This document shows, one piece after another, positions 52,772-63,028 of a stretch of DNA of 64,000 nt (positions are counted from its first letter, which is position 1; the number at the start of each line of letters is the position of its first letter). Origin of the DNA: Litoditis marina (taxonomy: Eukaryota > Nematoda > Chromadorea > Rhabditida > Rhabditidae). A model generated the notes under the pieces. The model made no database searches. It was not told the origin of the DNA and saw only the letters and a list, made by a program, of their open reading frames with translations. A program made the position numbers and the translations under genes. The stretch lies in NCBI GenBank assembly GCA_964036275.1, contig OZ038436.1, forward strand, positions 13,853,904 to 13,917,903, read 5' to 3'.

Positions 52772-55700
52772 ATGAGTCTCACCATGGATAGCGAGAGAGC
52801 GTGCACACCGAGAGAGTCAAAAGAAGCAGAGCAAGCCAGAGAGAACAGAGTAGTTGAAAAGGACGAATTCGCTATTATCATTGCTAATGTATGCAGGAAG
52901 GTTAGTATAGTTTTCGCTTAAAGTATGGCAGGTTGTTACTATATATCTCACTTTCTGATGTGTGAAAACACTCATATACGATTCGTCGGCAGCATTGCTA
53001 TAAGCCCAGTTGGTATAATGGTTATCGTCCGCACCTCCCAAACTTCCGGGCACGGTAGATTTCATAAATTTGACACACACTACATTCAATCTAGGTTTCA
53101 AGTGTGAAGAATCTGCGCCATGCTAGAAACGAACTTGATCCAACTCGCTCAAGCTGTTCGCTACCAAACAGGCTATTAGTAGGAGTGCTAAGTACTACAT
53201 GTTAATAACACAGCGTAGATAACGATATACAGTATTCCAATGCATTGATGTGATTGATGTGGTTCTGCTGAAAGAACAAGATCAAGTACAGAATGGAGAA
53301 AACAAACAGTGTTCTCCGTAAACGACATAGAGTGGAACAGTTTATAGTGTTCGAAAAACTGACAGTTAATTGATAGGTATTGTATAGTGAGTTAGTGCAC
53401 ATGTGAATATACGTGGAATAGTTGTAAGATTCTCTTCAGTCAAAAGACACATCCAAATGGTTTATTTCTATTCATTAACTTGACTGAATGTTTCAGTTGG
53501 ACACCATTGTGAATCTGATGAGCGACTTCACCTCGGACGCCCTGGGGCTGAGAGAAAACGCTGAGGATCTACTACTCGAACTGAGGGTACGTTTTCTTTT
53601 TATTTCTTTTTCTGAAGGAGAGGAAAATTTGAATTTTAGTTCGAATCGTCAAAAAGCTTGAATACGTGAATACTGAATCAAACTAAAAAACGACAAAAGT
53701 TGTTTTGTTCTCCTTTCTCTGAACTCTTTGTTCTGAGCTCGACGCCTGTATTTCTATCGCCTGGCACAAAAGCGCATAAAAATATCTATGTTCACTTTTT
53801 CACCCTTTTTTAGTTTTTCACCTAATAAGAATCACAACACCCTCTATTTTCCATCAATGCTTTGTCGAACTAATTTATAAATATGGGAATCGGGAACTTT
53901 TGCATTTGCAAATCCAGTCATCACTGATCTTCTCGCTTTCTTTTGCAACCTATCAAGATATTCCGGCTGTCCAGATTTGATGGGCATTCCTGATTTTATC
54001 AGCGCCAGCATCGCAGCAATTTATATCTGTTCGTTGTTCCTTTAATTTGGCAGCCACTCGCATTTTCTCTAATAGGATCACGTTAGATTTCGGGAAGATG
54101 GGGGGGGGGACATTCAGGAAACTTTTGAAGGGATGGACCATAGCTAATTTGTAGCTTTTTGTTGTAAAGTACAACTGTAACAGAGAAATCAAACTACAAA
54201 CACAGTGGATAAAATAAGACACGGAGATTAATTTATTGGTTCGAGTTTTTTGCGCTCAAATTACAGTACGAGATTTTTCTAGGGCCTAATGAGAATACTC
54301 TAGATGGTAAATCTGAACATTAGAGAGGGACCTAAGAACAGTTTAGATACGGTCACCCCTACAATCGCTATTGAACAGGGCTCACCTTCTGGGGTATGTT
54401 TCCCTATAGCGCTGTGTTTGTAGTGTGATCATGTCTCGCTTGAAGAGGGACGATTATGTGGACGATACCCGTGTCAACTATCCTTTAAACTGCAATTGAA
54501 GAATGTATTGCAGTTTAAAGGACTGAATCGTTGCGATTGGACCACAAAATCGTTCTTCTTTATGCCAAAATGTCATGATTCACGCCGTGTTAAAAGATGA
54601 AACTACGACTCAGATATGGTCACCTTGTACTACATAAAGGTGGATCACGCACTTTTTTTTGCTTTTGATTTCCTTAAAAATTTGGCCATGCATGCTGCCT
54701 ACTAAGACAACCTGCTACATACAGACGGATAGCGAAATTACTGATTTATTGATTTTTGGCAAACAATAATATGGAAAAACGATGACGTCATCGCTTTCAT
54801 AGAGAGCGATTGGCTGAATGAAACTCGACATAACTTTGTCAACATAAATGAACGGCAATGATAAACAACATGTTATGACGAAAAACCTACAGTACCATTT
54901 ATCGATTAGTGGCGAGAGTTTGAAAAAAATTTAGAACTCAAAACAAGGAAATCGGCCTGTTGCAACTTTCAGAAAAAGTTGTCAATTGGTAGAATGATCC
55001 ACTTGGTAATCTGAGTTCAAAACTAGGTGCAAAGTTTGCGAGCCTACATCGGTTGATTTTTTATTCGCGTTTTTACACTTTTTCATAGAACACCGGAAGG
55101 AAAAGAGAAGTGATGTTAGAACTCACAGTATGAGTTTATCTACTTGAGCCAATACTTTTAATAATTATCACTAAAAATAATATCGATGCGTTTTTGACTT
55201 ATGACCTCGCCTATGTGAGGTCAAAAATTCAAACTTTTCCAAAACTGATGTTCTATAGAGCAAATGAGAACGCGCAGTAGTGATCAACTTTCCCGCAAAA
55301 ATTATGAAAAAATATTCATCCATTCACGAGTTATAACGTTTTTGGTCGAAACCCATACTATGTACGGCGCACCTAGACCTCCATTTAAGCTATATTGCAG
55401 CTAACTTTCTGAGATTCACTACGGCTCTCTAAATGATCGTGAGGATCTGAAACTTTCAGGATATGATAAGAAGAGTGTCATTGATGATCTACCAAAAAAC
55501 CGAAGACCAAAGATCAAAAATCAAAAAGTTCGTATTTGATCTCAGAAATAGTGAAAACTATGAGATAACTTCCACAGACCGAGAAGCAATTAAGAGGGGG
55601 GTCTGGGGGTCCACCCCCAGCTAGCGGGGCGCGCGGCGGGAGCCGCGCGACCGGCTAGTCCCCCCTAAATACACTTGATATATTCAGGGCAAGGTGTTGC

Positions 55701-57088
55701 CGTACTTGATGAACCTGGACACAGATATGTCGTTGTCGGAGACTCTTCTCAGATACAATATCGATTGCTCCAATATCAATGAGAATAGAATCGACTGGCT
55801 GCTCATGTACAACAAATATCAGGTAACCCTTACAGTTTTATCATTTCTTCTATTTCACGACACATTTACAGTGAAACATGTTACATCAGTTCACTCTTCA
55901 TGACGTATCAAAATAGCGCGGTTCAAACTTCAATATAGGCATAGGCAAAGTTCATGATATTTTACTTGCAACTTTGTTCAAGTATTTTGTTTTTCGCAAC
56001 AGCAACTTGACAAAAGTTACTTGTGGGTCACAACGCATGCTGTGACCTCGTGGTTGTCCCGAATTAGACCTCTTTGTGTCAAAAGTCGAAACCAAAACAT
56101 TAGTGATCTAAAAGGGGCCAATTCTACAACTAACCGGGTTTTCAGGTAACCTAACCCTTTTTTGGTAACCTTTTTTTTCAGGTTACCTTAGTAGGTAACC
56201 TGGAAGTAACCTAAAACTAAAATCCGGTTACCGGTAAAACTAACGGTAAAAACCACATTTTGCGTTAGAAAACAGGTAACCGGTTTTTCATTTTAGGTTA
56301 CCATCCGGTTACCTACTGAGGTAACCTAAAAAAATAGGTTACCAAAAAAGGGTTAGGTTACCTAAAAACCCGGTTACATATAGAATTCACCTCTAAAAGG
56401 GGTGTTTAGTATAGGTAGGTGACTGTATCTGAATTGTAGGTACACATCACAGGCTGCAAATTAAGAGTACATGAGATCAAACTACAATATGTTTTGCCAC
56501 ACGTGTTTTTCACGTGAGTTTTACCAATATCGTTTAGATGGAGCTGCGCCGAGTGTTGAACGAGTTGGCGACTACCGTATACGAGGATCTAGAAGATAGC
56601 TTGGAGCTGCGATACAGAGGTAACATTATATTCGAAATTTATCATACAAGTAAACATAATAACGCCCGTGTAACTTCCCTATTCGAAAAGGGTGAATGAA
56701 CTGTAGTGATTGAGTTGTACTTTGTTGTATAGAATAAACTCAGACTTCAACTGAAAACATGAGGATTGAACAACACTGAAACAGCAGAAAGAAACAGCAA
56801 GGCCCTTCTTCTCTCCTTTTTCTCAAAGTATTTGCAGTTAATACAGGGCTTTATCCACCGTTCAGTGGGGTTGAGGCGAAACGTACCACTTTTTATCTCT
56901 TCCTTGTTCCATTTAGTTTGTATTGTATAACTGAGCTTTCCTCTTATTTGCAATCAAAGTACTACTCTTTTATAGGTGTTCTGGCTCGCCGACCGTGTTC
57001 TGAGACCATGGAAAACCTGAATGAGATGAAACGGGGCATGCAGAGGGCCGTACAACTTCTCTGCTCACAAAAGCGAGGCACAGCATAG
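52772..57088 (+). CDS. Unrecognised helical protein, 182 aa
   Basis: Five exons in phase: 52772-52900, 53497-53586, 55688-55822, 56538-56619, 56976-57088 (TAG 57086-57088). The start MSLTMDSERACTPRESKEAE lies 21 bp after a ttattttcag acceptor, suiting spliced-leader addition. The rest is strongly helical and acidic: LDTIVNLMSDFTSDALGLRE, ENAEDLLLELR, LPYLMNLDTDMSLSETLLRY, ENRIDWLLMYNKYQMELRR and LATTVYEDLEDSLELRYRG, ending in basic CSQKRGTA. No signal peptide, membrane segment or Cys/His motif. Heptad-like spacing suggests a coiled coil or helical bundle adaptor. I do not recognise the family. Intron 2 is long (2.1 kb) and carries repeats; intron 3 carries the second GGTAACC palindrome. Confidence 0.75.
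52997..53065 (+). repeat. Weak tRNA-like sequence
   Basis: An A-box-like TAAGCCCAGTTGGTATAATGG and a downstream GCACGGTAGATTTC resemble a decayed tRNA or SINE head in intron 1 of the 182-aa gene. No proper B box. Confidence 0.3.
54448..54566. repeat. GGACGATTATGTGG inverted-repeat family, copy 3
   Basis: GAGGGACGATTATGTGGAC at the left and GGACCACAAAATCGTTCTTC at the right, with CTGCAATTGAAGAATG inside. Diverged copy in intron 2 of the 182-aa gene. Confidence 0.85.
54600..55687. other. Long intron segment with GC-rich inverted repeats at its end
   Basis: AT-rich non-coding sequence followed at 55590-55666 by short GC-rich inverted repeats (GGGGGTCC/ACCCCC, GCGCGCGGC/GCCGCGCG, CTAGC/GCTAG), just before exon 55688-55822. 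Possibly the tail of an uncharacterised transposon; no matching start found. Confidence 0.4.
56117..56395. repeat. GGTAACC palindromic element, copy 2
   Basis: Starts GGCCAATTCTACAACTAACC, the exact complement of the right end of 30180-30454. The interior is made of GGTAACC/GGTTACC. It ends CGGTTACATATAGAATTCAC. Intron 3 of the 182-aa gene. Confidence 0.9.
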
Positions 57089-57238
57089 AAGAAATGTTAA
57101 ATTTTGCCGTGCTCAAATCCTTAATCACGTGAAAAGTGTACAACACGTTTTTTGTAAACAACGCGCACCGGTGCTGATGTTCCCCCCTTTTACGTAACCA
57201 TTTCAATTTTTACGTGGCTGTCATCTCAAGTTTAATCA

Positions 57239-57651
57239 TGTGCGAGTAGGTATTCCTACGAGCTCGCAATAATGACAAAACACAGAGACAGAATTGATTC
57301 ATGTGACAGATCAAACAAATAACAGAAAATAAAGACGAGCTGCCATCTCGCTCGGTTCGCGGGGGGAGAAGTCCTTGTCCTCCGCTACAATTGGAGGCGG
57401 AACCTGTAAGCGAATCTGTTAGTCATCTGTTGATTGATTGACCATAGGGAAAGCCTAATGGGAACTCAGAACTCGCGGGTCAGCTGTAGGGCAACTAGAA
57501 GGGTACTAGCGGGCACGTAAAAGGGAGATTTACTACGAAAGAAAGGCTAAGTAAAGACTGCCTTATAAGAGTACTTGTATTTAATATAAGAATGACGGGT
57601 CACGTAACTGGGGTACTAAGGTTATACGGGCCAATACTACTGGCACTTGCG
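57239..57651 (-). repeat. 3' LTR (element orientation minus)
   Basis: 413 bp, reads identical to 61662-62074. Begins TGTGCGAGTAGG and ends GGCACTTGCG on the plus strand. Confidence 0.95.
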
Positions 57652-58402
57652 CCTCCCACCTTTCCGGGCAGTCCGACCCTGGACGTAAATTGACAGAGAA
57701 AAAAATTGACCAGCGTGTGTGTAGCATGATCTGGCATCATCTTTATGATTGTTTTACGAAACTTTTCGGCTACTGAGATCACTTGAAAATAATGAACTTA
57801 CTCGATTAATATTCTTTTGTTGATTGTACCACATATCATATCATTTGCAGATTCAGATGGAAAGGGATGATAGAAACGGTAAATTGAGTAGGAATATATT
57901 ATTTACATAGGAGAATGAATTCTCGGCGAAATTTCTATTGATTTACTACTAAATTCTCAGCGTTGGTGTTGACAAAATAATTAGAAGGCGTCGTTACGGT
58001 ATGATACAGATGAGTCAGAAAATATCTATTTCGGTCCACTAACTATTATTTTCTGCAAACCGGCCCCAGCTTGGCGTCCTCATATTCAGAAGAAGATAAG
58101 ATTTAGCATAGTCGTAACGTGAATGCATAAGTTCAAACTACTAGACATTCTACTAAACTTTGTCTTACATGGGTTTACAGAAAGAGAAGACAAACAAACG
58201 TTCAATGTAAGTTTGTGCTGCATTGAGAAGATCAAAGTTAAAGTTGTAATTTGTGACTTGGATTCAACTAAATTATTGAGGTGGCAGTGGAGTCGACACA
58301 AAGGGTCGAGAAGAGTGCGAACCATGCGCTAACAAAAATGAAAACAGTTTTTGATTTTTGTTGTAACTGCTTGAAAATCTCATGAGTTCATAATTTTACA
58401 AT

Positions 58403-60523
58403 TCAAGACAAAATACAGAGGCTTGACAATGAGGTCAATAACATGAGGGTTAAAAGTGCGCGAGACCGCGTCAATATGCGAATTCGCCAAACAAAACTAC
58501 ATTTGTTGTGGGTTGTCATTAATTGACACTCCTCAGCGGTTACCGTATGGTGGAGGCTTTGAGTAGAAAATTCGCGTGAGCCGATTAAAGATACGGAAAA
58601 ACGGGTAGTTTGCGAGATTATACGACACACATGAGCTTTAGTTTCATATTTCACAGTATTAAGTCGCCAAATGTTCAAGGAGAAAGACTTGGCTTTTGCC
58701 GTAGCCGGAATATCAAAATGAGAGCAATTATAGTTTGTTGGAATATTCCAGAAGGTTGTAGTTGCGCGTTTATGACAGATTAGAGGGTTCTGCGCTTGAG
58801 AAAGCGTGATGCAGCACAAAATCAACAAAAGACATCTGGTAGGAGAGTTGCCTCGAAGGGACAATAGGAAAGGAATGTTGCGTGCCAAAATTACAGACAT
58901 ATGTGTCAGCAGAGTGAGTAGATTGAGAACGATTCGAGAAAATGCCTGAACCATGAGAATCAAAAACATGTACACCAATGAACTAGGCAAGGATGAAGGG
59001 AAGCGCGAATCAACTTGAGTCAAAGAAGCGGCTTCCGTTGAGGGGAGGAATGAAAGCGCAACTATTAATAGAAGAGGCATAAAAGTTCTGATACTAACCT
59101 GAGAGCTCCCTCCCTGGTTTGCGTCGTCGGCGAGTTGCTGGTTACGTTCGAGGAGGGCCTTCACTCGACGCGAGGATGCTGCTAGTTCCTCCTCTACGGC
59201 CAGGTTGTGTGCCAGAAGCTGCTTCACTTCTTCGGTCCTTGCCGGGCTGGTTGGTTCCACTACCATAGTTGTTGATGGCTGCTGGTGTTGCTGAAAGGGA
59301 TTATATTGCCTTTGGTTAGTAACCTGTTGGTTCTGTTGGTTAGGTGGTGCCAGATTGGTCGGGATATTGTCGAATGGACAGTGCCATTGATAATGTCCTA
59401 CATGGCCACATCTATAGCACCTGATGTTGCCAAGGGGGGTTCTTTCCCCGTTTCCGCCTTGGTATCTACCCTTCCTGCGGTTGTTACCAAAGTTTCTACC
59501 GCCGTGTTGTGTGTTTGGAGGCCCGTCGAAGGCGGGTGGTGCATTTTGTTGTCTATTATTAGAGGAATTTTGATAACTGTTATCGCGTCTATTGGGTTGA
59601 CTTTGCACCTGGTTAGGAGTGGAGTCCCTGTGGCTCATGTTTTGGAAGAGGTTAACTAGAGCTTGCGAAACTTCTGAATTGCCTGGGGTAATTGTCCCAG
59701 CGCGAGTGACCTCACCTAACAAGTTTTCAAAATGCAAGGCGCGGTTAACCGCTTCCTGGAACGAGTTAGGAGAAGCAGCCTTAACGTGAAAACGTATATC
59801 AAAGTTAAGACCCTCAACAAAAGCTTCTTGACATTTTTCTTCTGTGATTGCACGGGTTTGACCCGTAGTTGCAAGTCTTGCTAAGGCTTTTACGCGATTA
59901 CTATAGTCCTCAATGCACTCACCTTGTCTCTGTCTGATCTGTCTCAGCTGCTGTCTGGCGATCTCCTTGCGCTGCGGGTCGTCGAAAGCGTTCTTCAATC
60001 CAGTGACCAGTTCGTCGTATGTAGTATTTGCCGTCATCAGTTCTTCGGCTCGATCCCGGGCGGTTTGATCTAGAAAAGCAAGGAGAGTTTTTATTTTGTC
60101 TCCATCGGCAATTTGCGGTTGAGCGACAGCTACGACGTCTTCAAAGCGTCTGAGCCAATTGCGAAAGTCGGCTCCTGTTTTGCCGGTGTAGGAAGAGAGT
60201 GGTGAGGATTGTTGGGAAACTAAGGGACCGAAAACGTTAACCTGTGGTGCGTTATCGACACGCTGTGCTATGTTCGCTAGTGCATCATTGATTTGGATTT
60301 GCACCTCGTTACGCAACTGATGCGCATCGTCCCTAGTCGCGTTTCCATAATGTTCAATCGCTGCGCTTTGATTTCGGAAGCTTGAGATGGTTGCGTCGCG
60401 TAGTTGTTTCACGTGTTTACCTTTAGCGGGAGCAATGTCTTGCATAGTTACAAAGAGGCGCGAAAGCGTGTTTTGTTGCTGGGCAATGTTCTGATCAGAA
60501 TTGGATCTTCTCAGTGCCTCCAT
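58403..60523 (-). CDS. Gag fused in frame to Env-like segment (706 aa)
   Basis: Residues ~1-300 are a Ty3/gypsy-type Gag: FRNWLRRFEDVVAVAQPQIA, DQTARDRAEELMTANTTYDE, RQQLRQIRQRQGECIEDYSN, ALHFENLLGE. A Gln/Asn-rich, basic stretch follows, then a CCHC zinc knuckle (C369, C372, H377, C382; CYRCGHVGHYQWHC) and a charged helix. From Met482 (MPLLLIVALSFLPSTEA) the sequence changes: a signal-peptide-like start, further hydrophobic segments, a Cys-containing ectodomain-like stretch and a hydrophobic C-terminus. This resembles the start and end of an Env-type glycoprotein, but at ~225 residues is short. A donor-like CAG|GTTAGT sits exactly at the Gag/Env border (~59099). In an intact element Pol would lie between. 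Gag certain, Env-like moderate. Confidence 0.8.
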   Translation of the reverse strand: MEALRRSNSDQNIAQQQNTLSRLFVTMQDIAPAKGKHVKQLRDATISSFRNQSAAIEHYGNATRDDAHQLRNEVQIQINDALANIAQRVDNAPQVNVFGPLVSQQSSPLSSYTGKTGADFRNWLRRFEDVVAVAQPQIADGDKIKTLLAFLDQTARDRAEELMTANTTYDELVTGLKNAFDDPQRKEIARQQLRQIRQRQGECIEDYSNRVKALARLATTGQTRAITEEKCQEAFVEGLNFDIRFHVKAASPNSFQEAVNRALHFENLLGEVTRAGTITPGNSEVSQALVNLFQNMSHRDSTPNQVQSQPNRRDNSYQNSSNNRQQNAPPAFDGPPNTQHGGRNFGNNRRKGRYQGGNGERTPLGNIRCYRCGHVGHYQWHCPFDNIPTNLAPPNQQNQQVTNQRQYNPFQQHQQPSTTMVVEPTSPARTEEVKQLLAHNLAVEEELAASSRRVKALLERNQQLADDANQGGSSQVSIRTFMPLLLIVALSFLPSTEAASLTQVDSRFPSSLPSSLVYMFLILMVQAFSRIVLNLLTLLTHMSVILARNIPFLLSLRGNSPTRCLLLILCCITLSQAQNPLICHKRATTTFWNIPTNYNCSHFDIPATAKAKSFSLNIWRLNTVKYETKAHVCRIISQTTRFSVSLIGSREFSTQSLHHTVTAEECQLMTTHNKCSFVWRIRILTRSRALLTLMLLTSLSSLCILS

Positions 60524-61661
60524 GGGGTAAGTGAGTCCTGGACTAAGGCAGGAGAAATACGAATACTAACTTGTGCTCGAGGCACCAACAGTGAACCTAC
60601 CTTAAAGGCTCGGTGGGAGGGGGGAGTTCTCGGCTAAGGCGAGATATTACCAGCTAAATATAAAAGCAGATAATATGAGCGGCTGACAACTGAAGTAAAC
60701 TGCAAACTTTCCAAAGCTGAAGGAGTAGCCTTCCTCTTTGGTTTGTATGGGGGGGAATGAGGGATGGTAACAGTTTGTAGGCGGGGCTTTTCTGTTAATC
60801 TATCCATCTCCGCAAAAATGTTGCCAATGTTTTTGTTACAACTCGTCCTATGTCTGGGAAAAGTCGAATGTTTAGATAAAAACGGCGCGATAATACTGTA
60901 ATCATGGGAGGAAATGTTGCGCGCGCTCTCTACTTGAATAGAATTTGAACGAGGGAAAATAGACAAAGAGCAGGCCACTCACTAAAATGCCAAACCCCAC
61001 AGCAAAAATCGCTGAAGTGCACACTTTTCTGCACCATCCTACAGCTTGGGTTTTATTGGTCTGCCACGAAGGGGCAAAAGAACTACCTGCGAAGGTTCAT
61101 CAAAAGCTAATCTGAGAGAAAAATTGGCAAAACACTTTGGTTGGTCACCTTTCGTACCTTTAACCACCGTTAACACAACACACTGATCAGCAAACCACCC
61201 AGGGGTTCCACCTCCACCGCCGTAACCAGGGACGAGAAGCTTTAGGGCAAACAGATCATTCACAAAGTACTAAATTGGCGCCAAAGTACTTAGGAACAAC
61301 CACGAGAGCATCGTAAAAGCGGATAGCGCTATCATCATTCTCTTGTGGGACAATGCCACCTTGAAACACAACAAGCGGGAGGGAACAACACAAAACGGGG
61401 CTGAAAGGGACGTACTCATTTACCGTAGCTCACTACGCAACCAGTGTAAGGCCAACTTTTCCCGGGCGCTTCACCAATTGCGTGGACGGCGTTGAGAGAA
61501 AACGCAAAAGGTGATGGGGTGCGCCTCAAAGGGACGCTCTCACGAAGAGAGTCAAACACACTAAAGGAAAGAGAAACATAACTAAGGGTGGGAGGGTGGG
61601 AAACAAAACTAGAGAACGAAGGGTCGGTGGGAAAGTTACCAGAGCTGCTACCAAATATGAG
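60524..61661 (-). other. Retroelement leader (5' UTR)
   Basis: Between the gag ATG (60523) and the 5' LTR. Contains the candidate primer-binding site next to the LTR. Two short open frames (about 61706-61416 and 60978-60634, minus) show no recognisable motif. Confidence 0.6.
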
Positions 61662-62074
61662 TGTGCGAGTAGGTATTCCTACGAGCTCGCAATAATGACA
61701 AAACACAGAGACAGAATTGATTCATGTGACAGATCAAACAAATAACAGAAAATAAAGACGAGCTGCCATCTCGCTCGGTTCGCGGGGGGAGAAGTCCTTG
61801 TCCTCCGCTACAATTGGAGGCGGAACCTGTAAGCGAATCTGTTAGTCATCTGTTGATTGATTGACCATAGGGAAAGCCTAATGGGAACTCAGAACTCGCG
61901 GGTCAGCTGTAGGGCAACTAGAAGGGTACTAGCGGGCACGTAAAAGGGAGATTTACTACGAAAGAAAGGCTAAGTAAAGACTGCCTTATAAGAGTACTTG
62001 TATTTAATATAAGAATGACGGGTCACGTAACTGGGGTACTAAGGTTATACGGGCCAATACTACTGGCACTTGCG
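61662..62074 (-). repeat. 5' LTR (element orientation minus)
   Basis: 413 bp, reads identical to 57239-57651. Followed on the plus strand by ATCA, the target duplication. Confidence 0.95.
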
Positions 62075-62078
62075 ATCA

Positions 62079-63028
62079 GATAACTTTCCAGTTTCACGCG
62101 ACTTTGCTCATTTCATATGTGTACTGTACAGTTTAACACTTCCAATGTTTCCCAATATCGCCAATTCTCTTGAACTCTAGAGAACCAGTCATCCTCACTT
62201 CTTGATGATGAACTGGTCATTTGATATATTTGTGAAATCATAATAAAACAATAAATAAGCAAACATTTTTTTACATCCTCTTCATTCGCGATACTCGCAA
62301 TATTCACAATATATAAGCATCTATACTTATTCATGGAGGTGTACAGAGCAGTCTCGAAACACGATGACAACATAACAAAGACCCTGACCCTCCCTTCTGA
62401 GGAACAATGATTTTATATCACAGAAAAGGATAGGGCTCACTAAATATGGTAGTGCAGCTGGGTACAGCGAAAACGCTTACTTTCGATAACTGGGGCCAAG
62501 ATAGCTCCCAGCTACACCACCAGAGGGCAGAAAGAGAAGGCACAATACATAAACAATGTCAGGTGAGCCCTACAACATGCACAACATAACAATTTGTTAG
62601 AAAGAACAAAAACGACCGGTACTGAAAAGGATGAAGGTGGAAGGTTCAAGTAATCCCTAGGATTAACAACATAGGTTAGAAAACTTGATTATTATCAGAA
62701 ACAAAAAACAAAAGTCCAGCAATCTGGAATGTTCCCGAGTAGCTGAAAATGTGATAGCGAGCAAGTAAATTACCTATTTGACAAGAATTATTTGGAACCA
62801 TGCATATTCCAGAATACACAGCTCTTTAGTCGGACAACTTATTAAAGCCAAACAAAACTGGAAGAGGGAAAAAGAAGAAAAGAGAATATACATGAAATCA
62901 TCGGATGAACTGGGTAATACCTGCACTTTGTGGACTGGGACACTCGAAATAGTCAATAATCTACTACATAGTTCGAGACGGGAACAGACCCGCCTGGAAC
63001 CCACACCTTTCTAATCAGAATGACGTAT
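62079..63028. other. Intergenic between retroelement and Eph receptor 3' end
   Basis: AT-rich. Probably contains the Eph receptor 3' UTR on the minus strand. No gene recognised. Confidence 0.5.

Larger units (their letters stand above)
57239..62074 (-). mobile_element. LTR retroelement with Gag-Env-like ORF, no Pol
   Basis: Two 413-bp LTRs (57239-57651 and 61662-62074) read identical. They are flanked by the 4-bp ATCA at 57235-57238 and 62075-62078, a target-site duplication. In the minus orientation, a polypurine tract (GGAAAGGTGGGAGG) precedes the 3' LTR at 57652-57666. A TGG-initiated candidate primer-binding site (TGGTAGCAGCTCTGG) lies 8 bases inside the 5' LTR. The interior holds one long ORF (58403-60523), a 1.1-kb leader and ~750 bp of 3' sequence. 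No protease, reverse transcriptase, RNase H or integrase frame is visible. Identical LTRs imply recent insertion, and lack of Pol implies non-autonomous mobilisation. Confidence 0.93.

Noticed and set aside
59285..59659. Plus-strand frame of 124 codons
   Set aside because: Antisense of the gag zinc-knuckle region.
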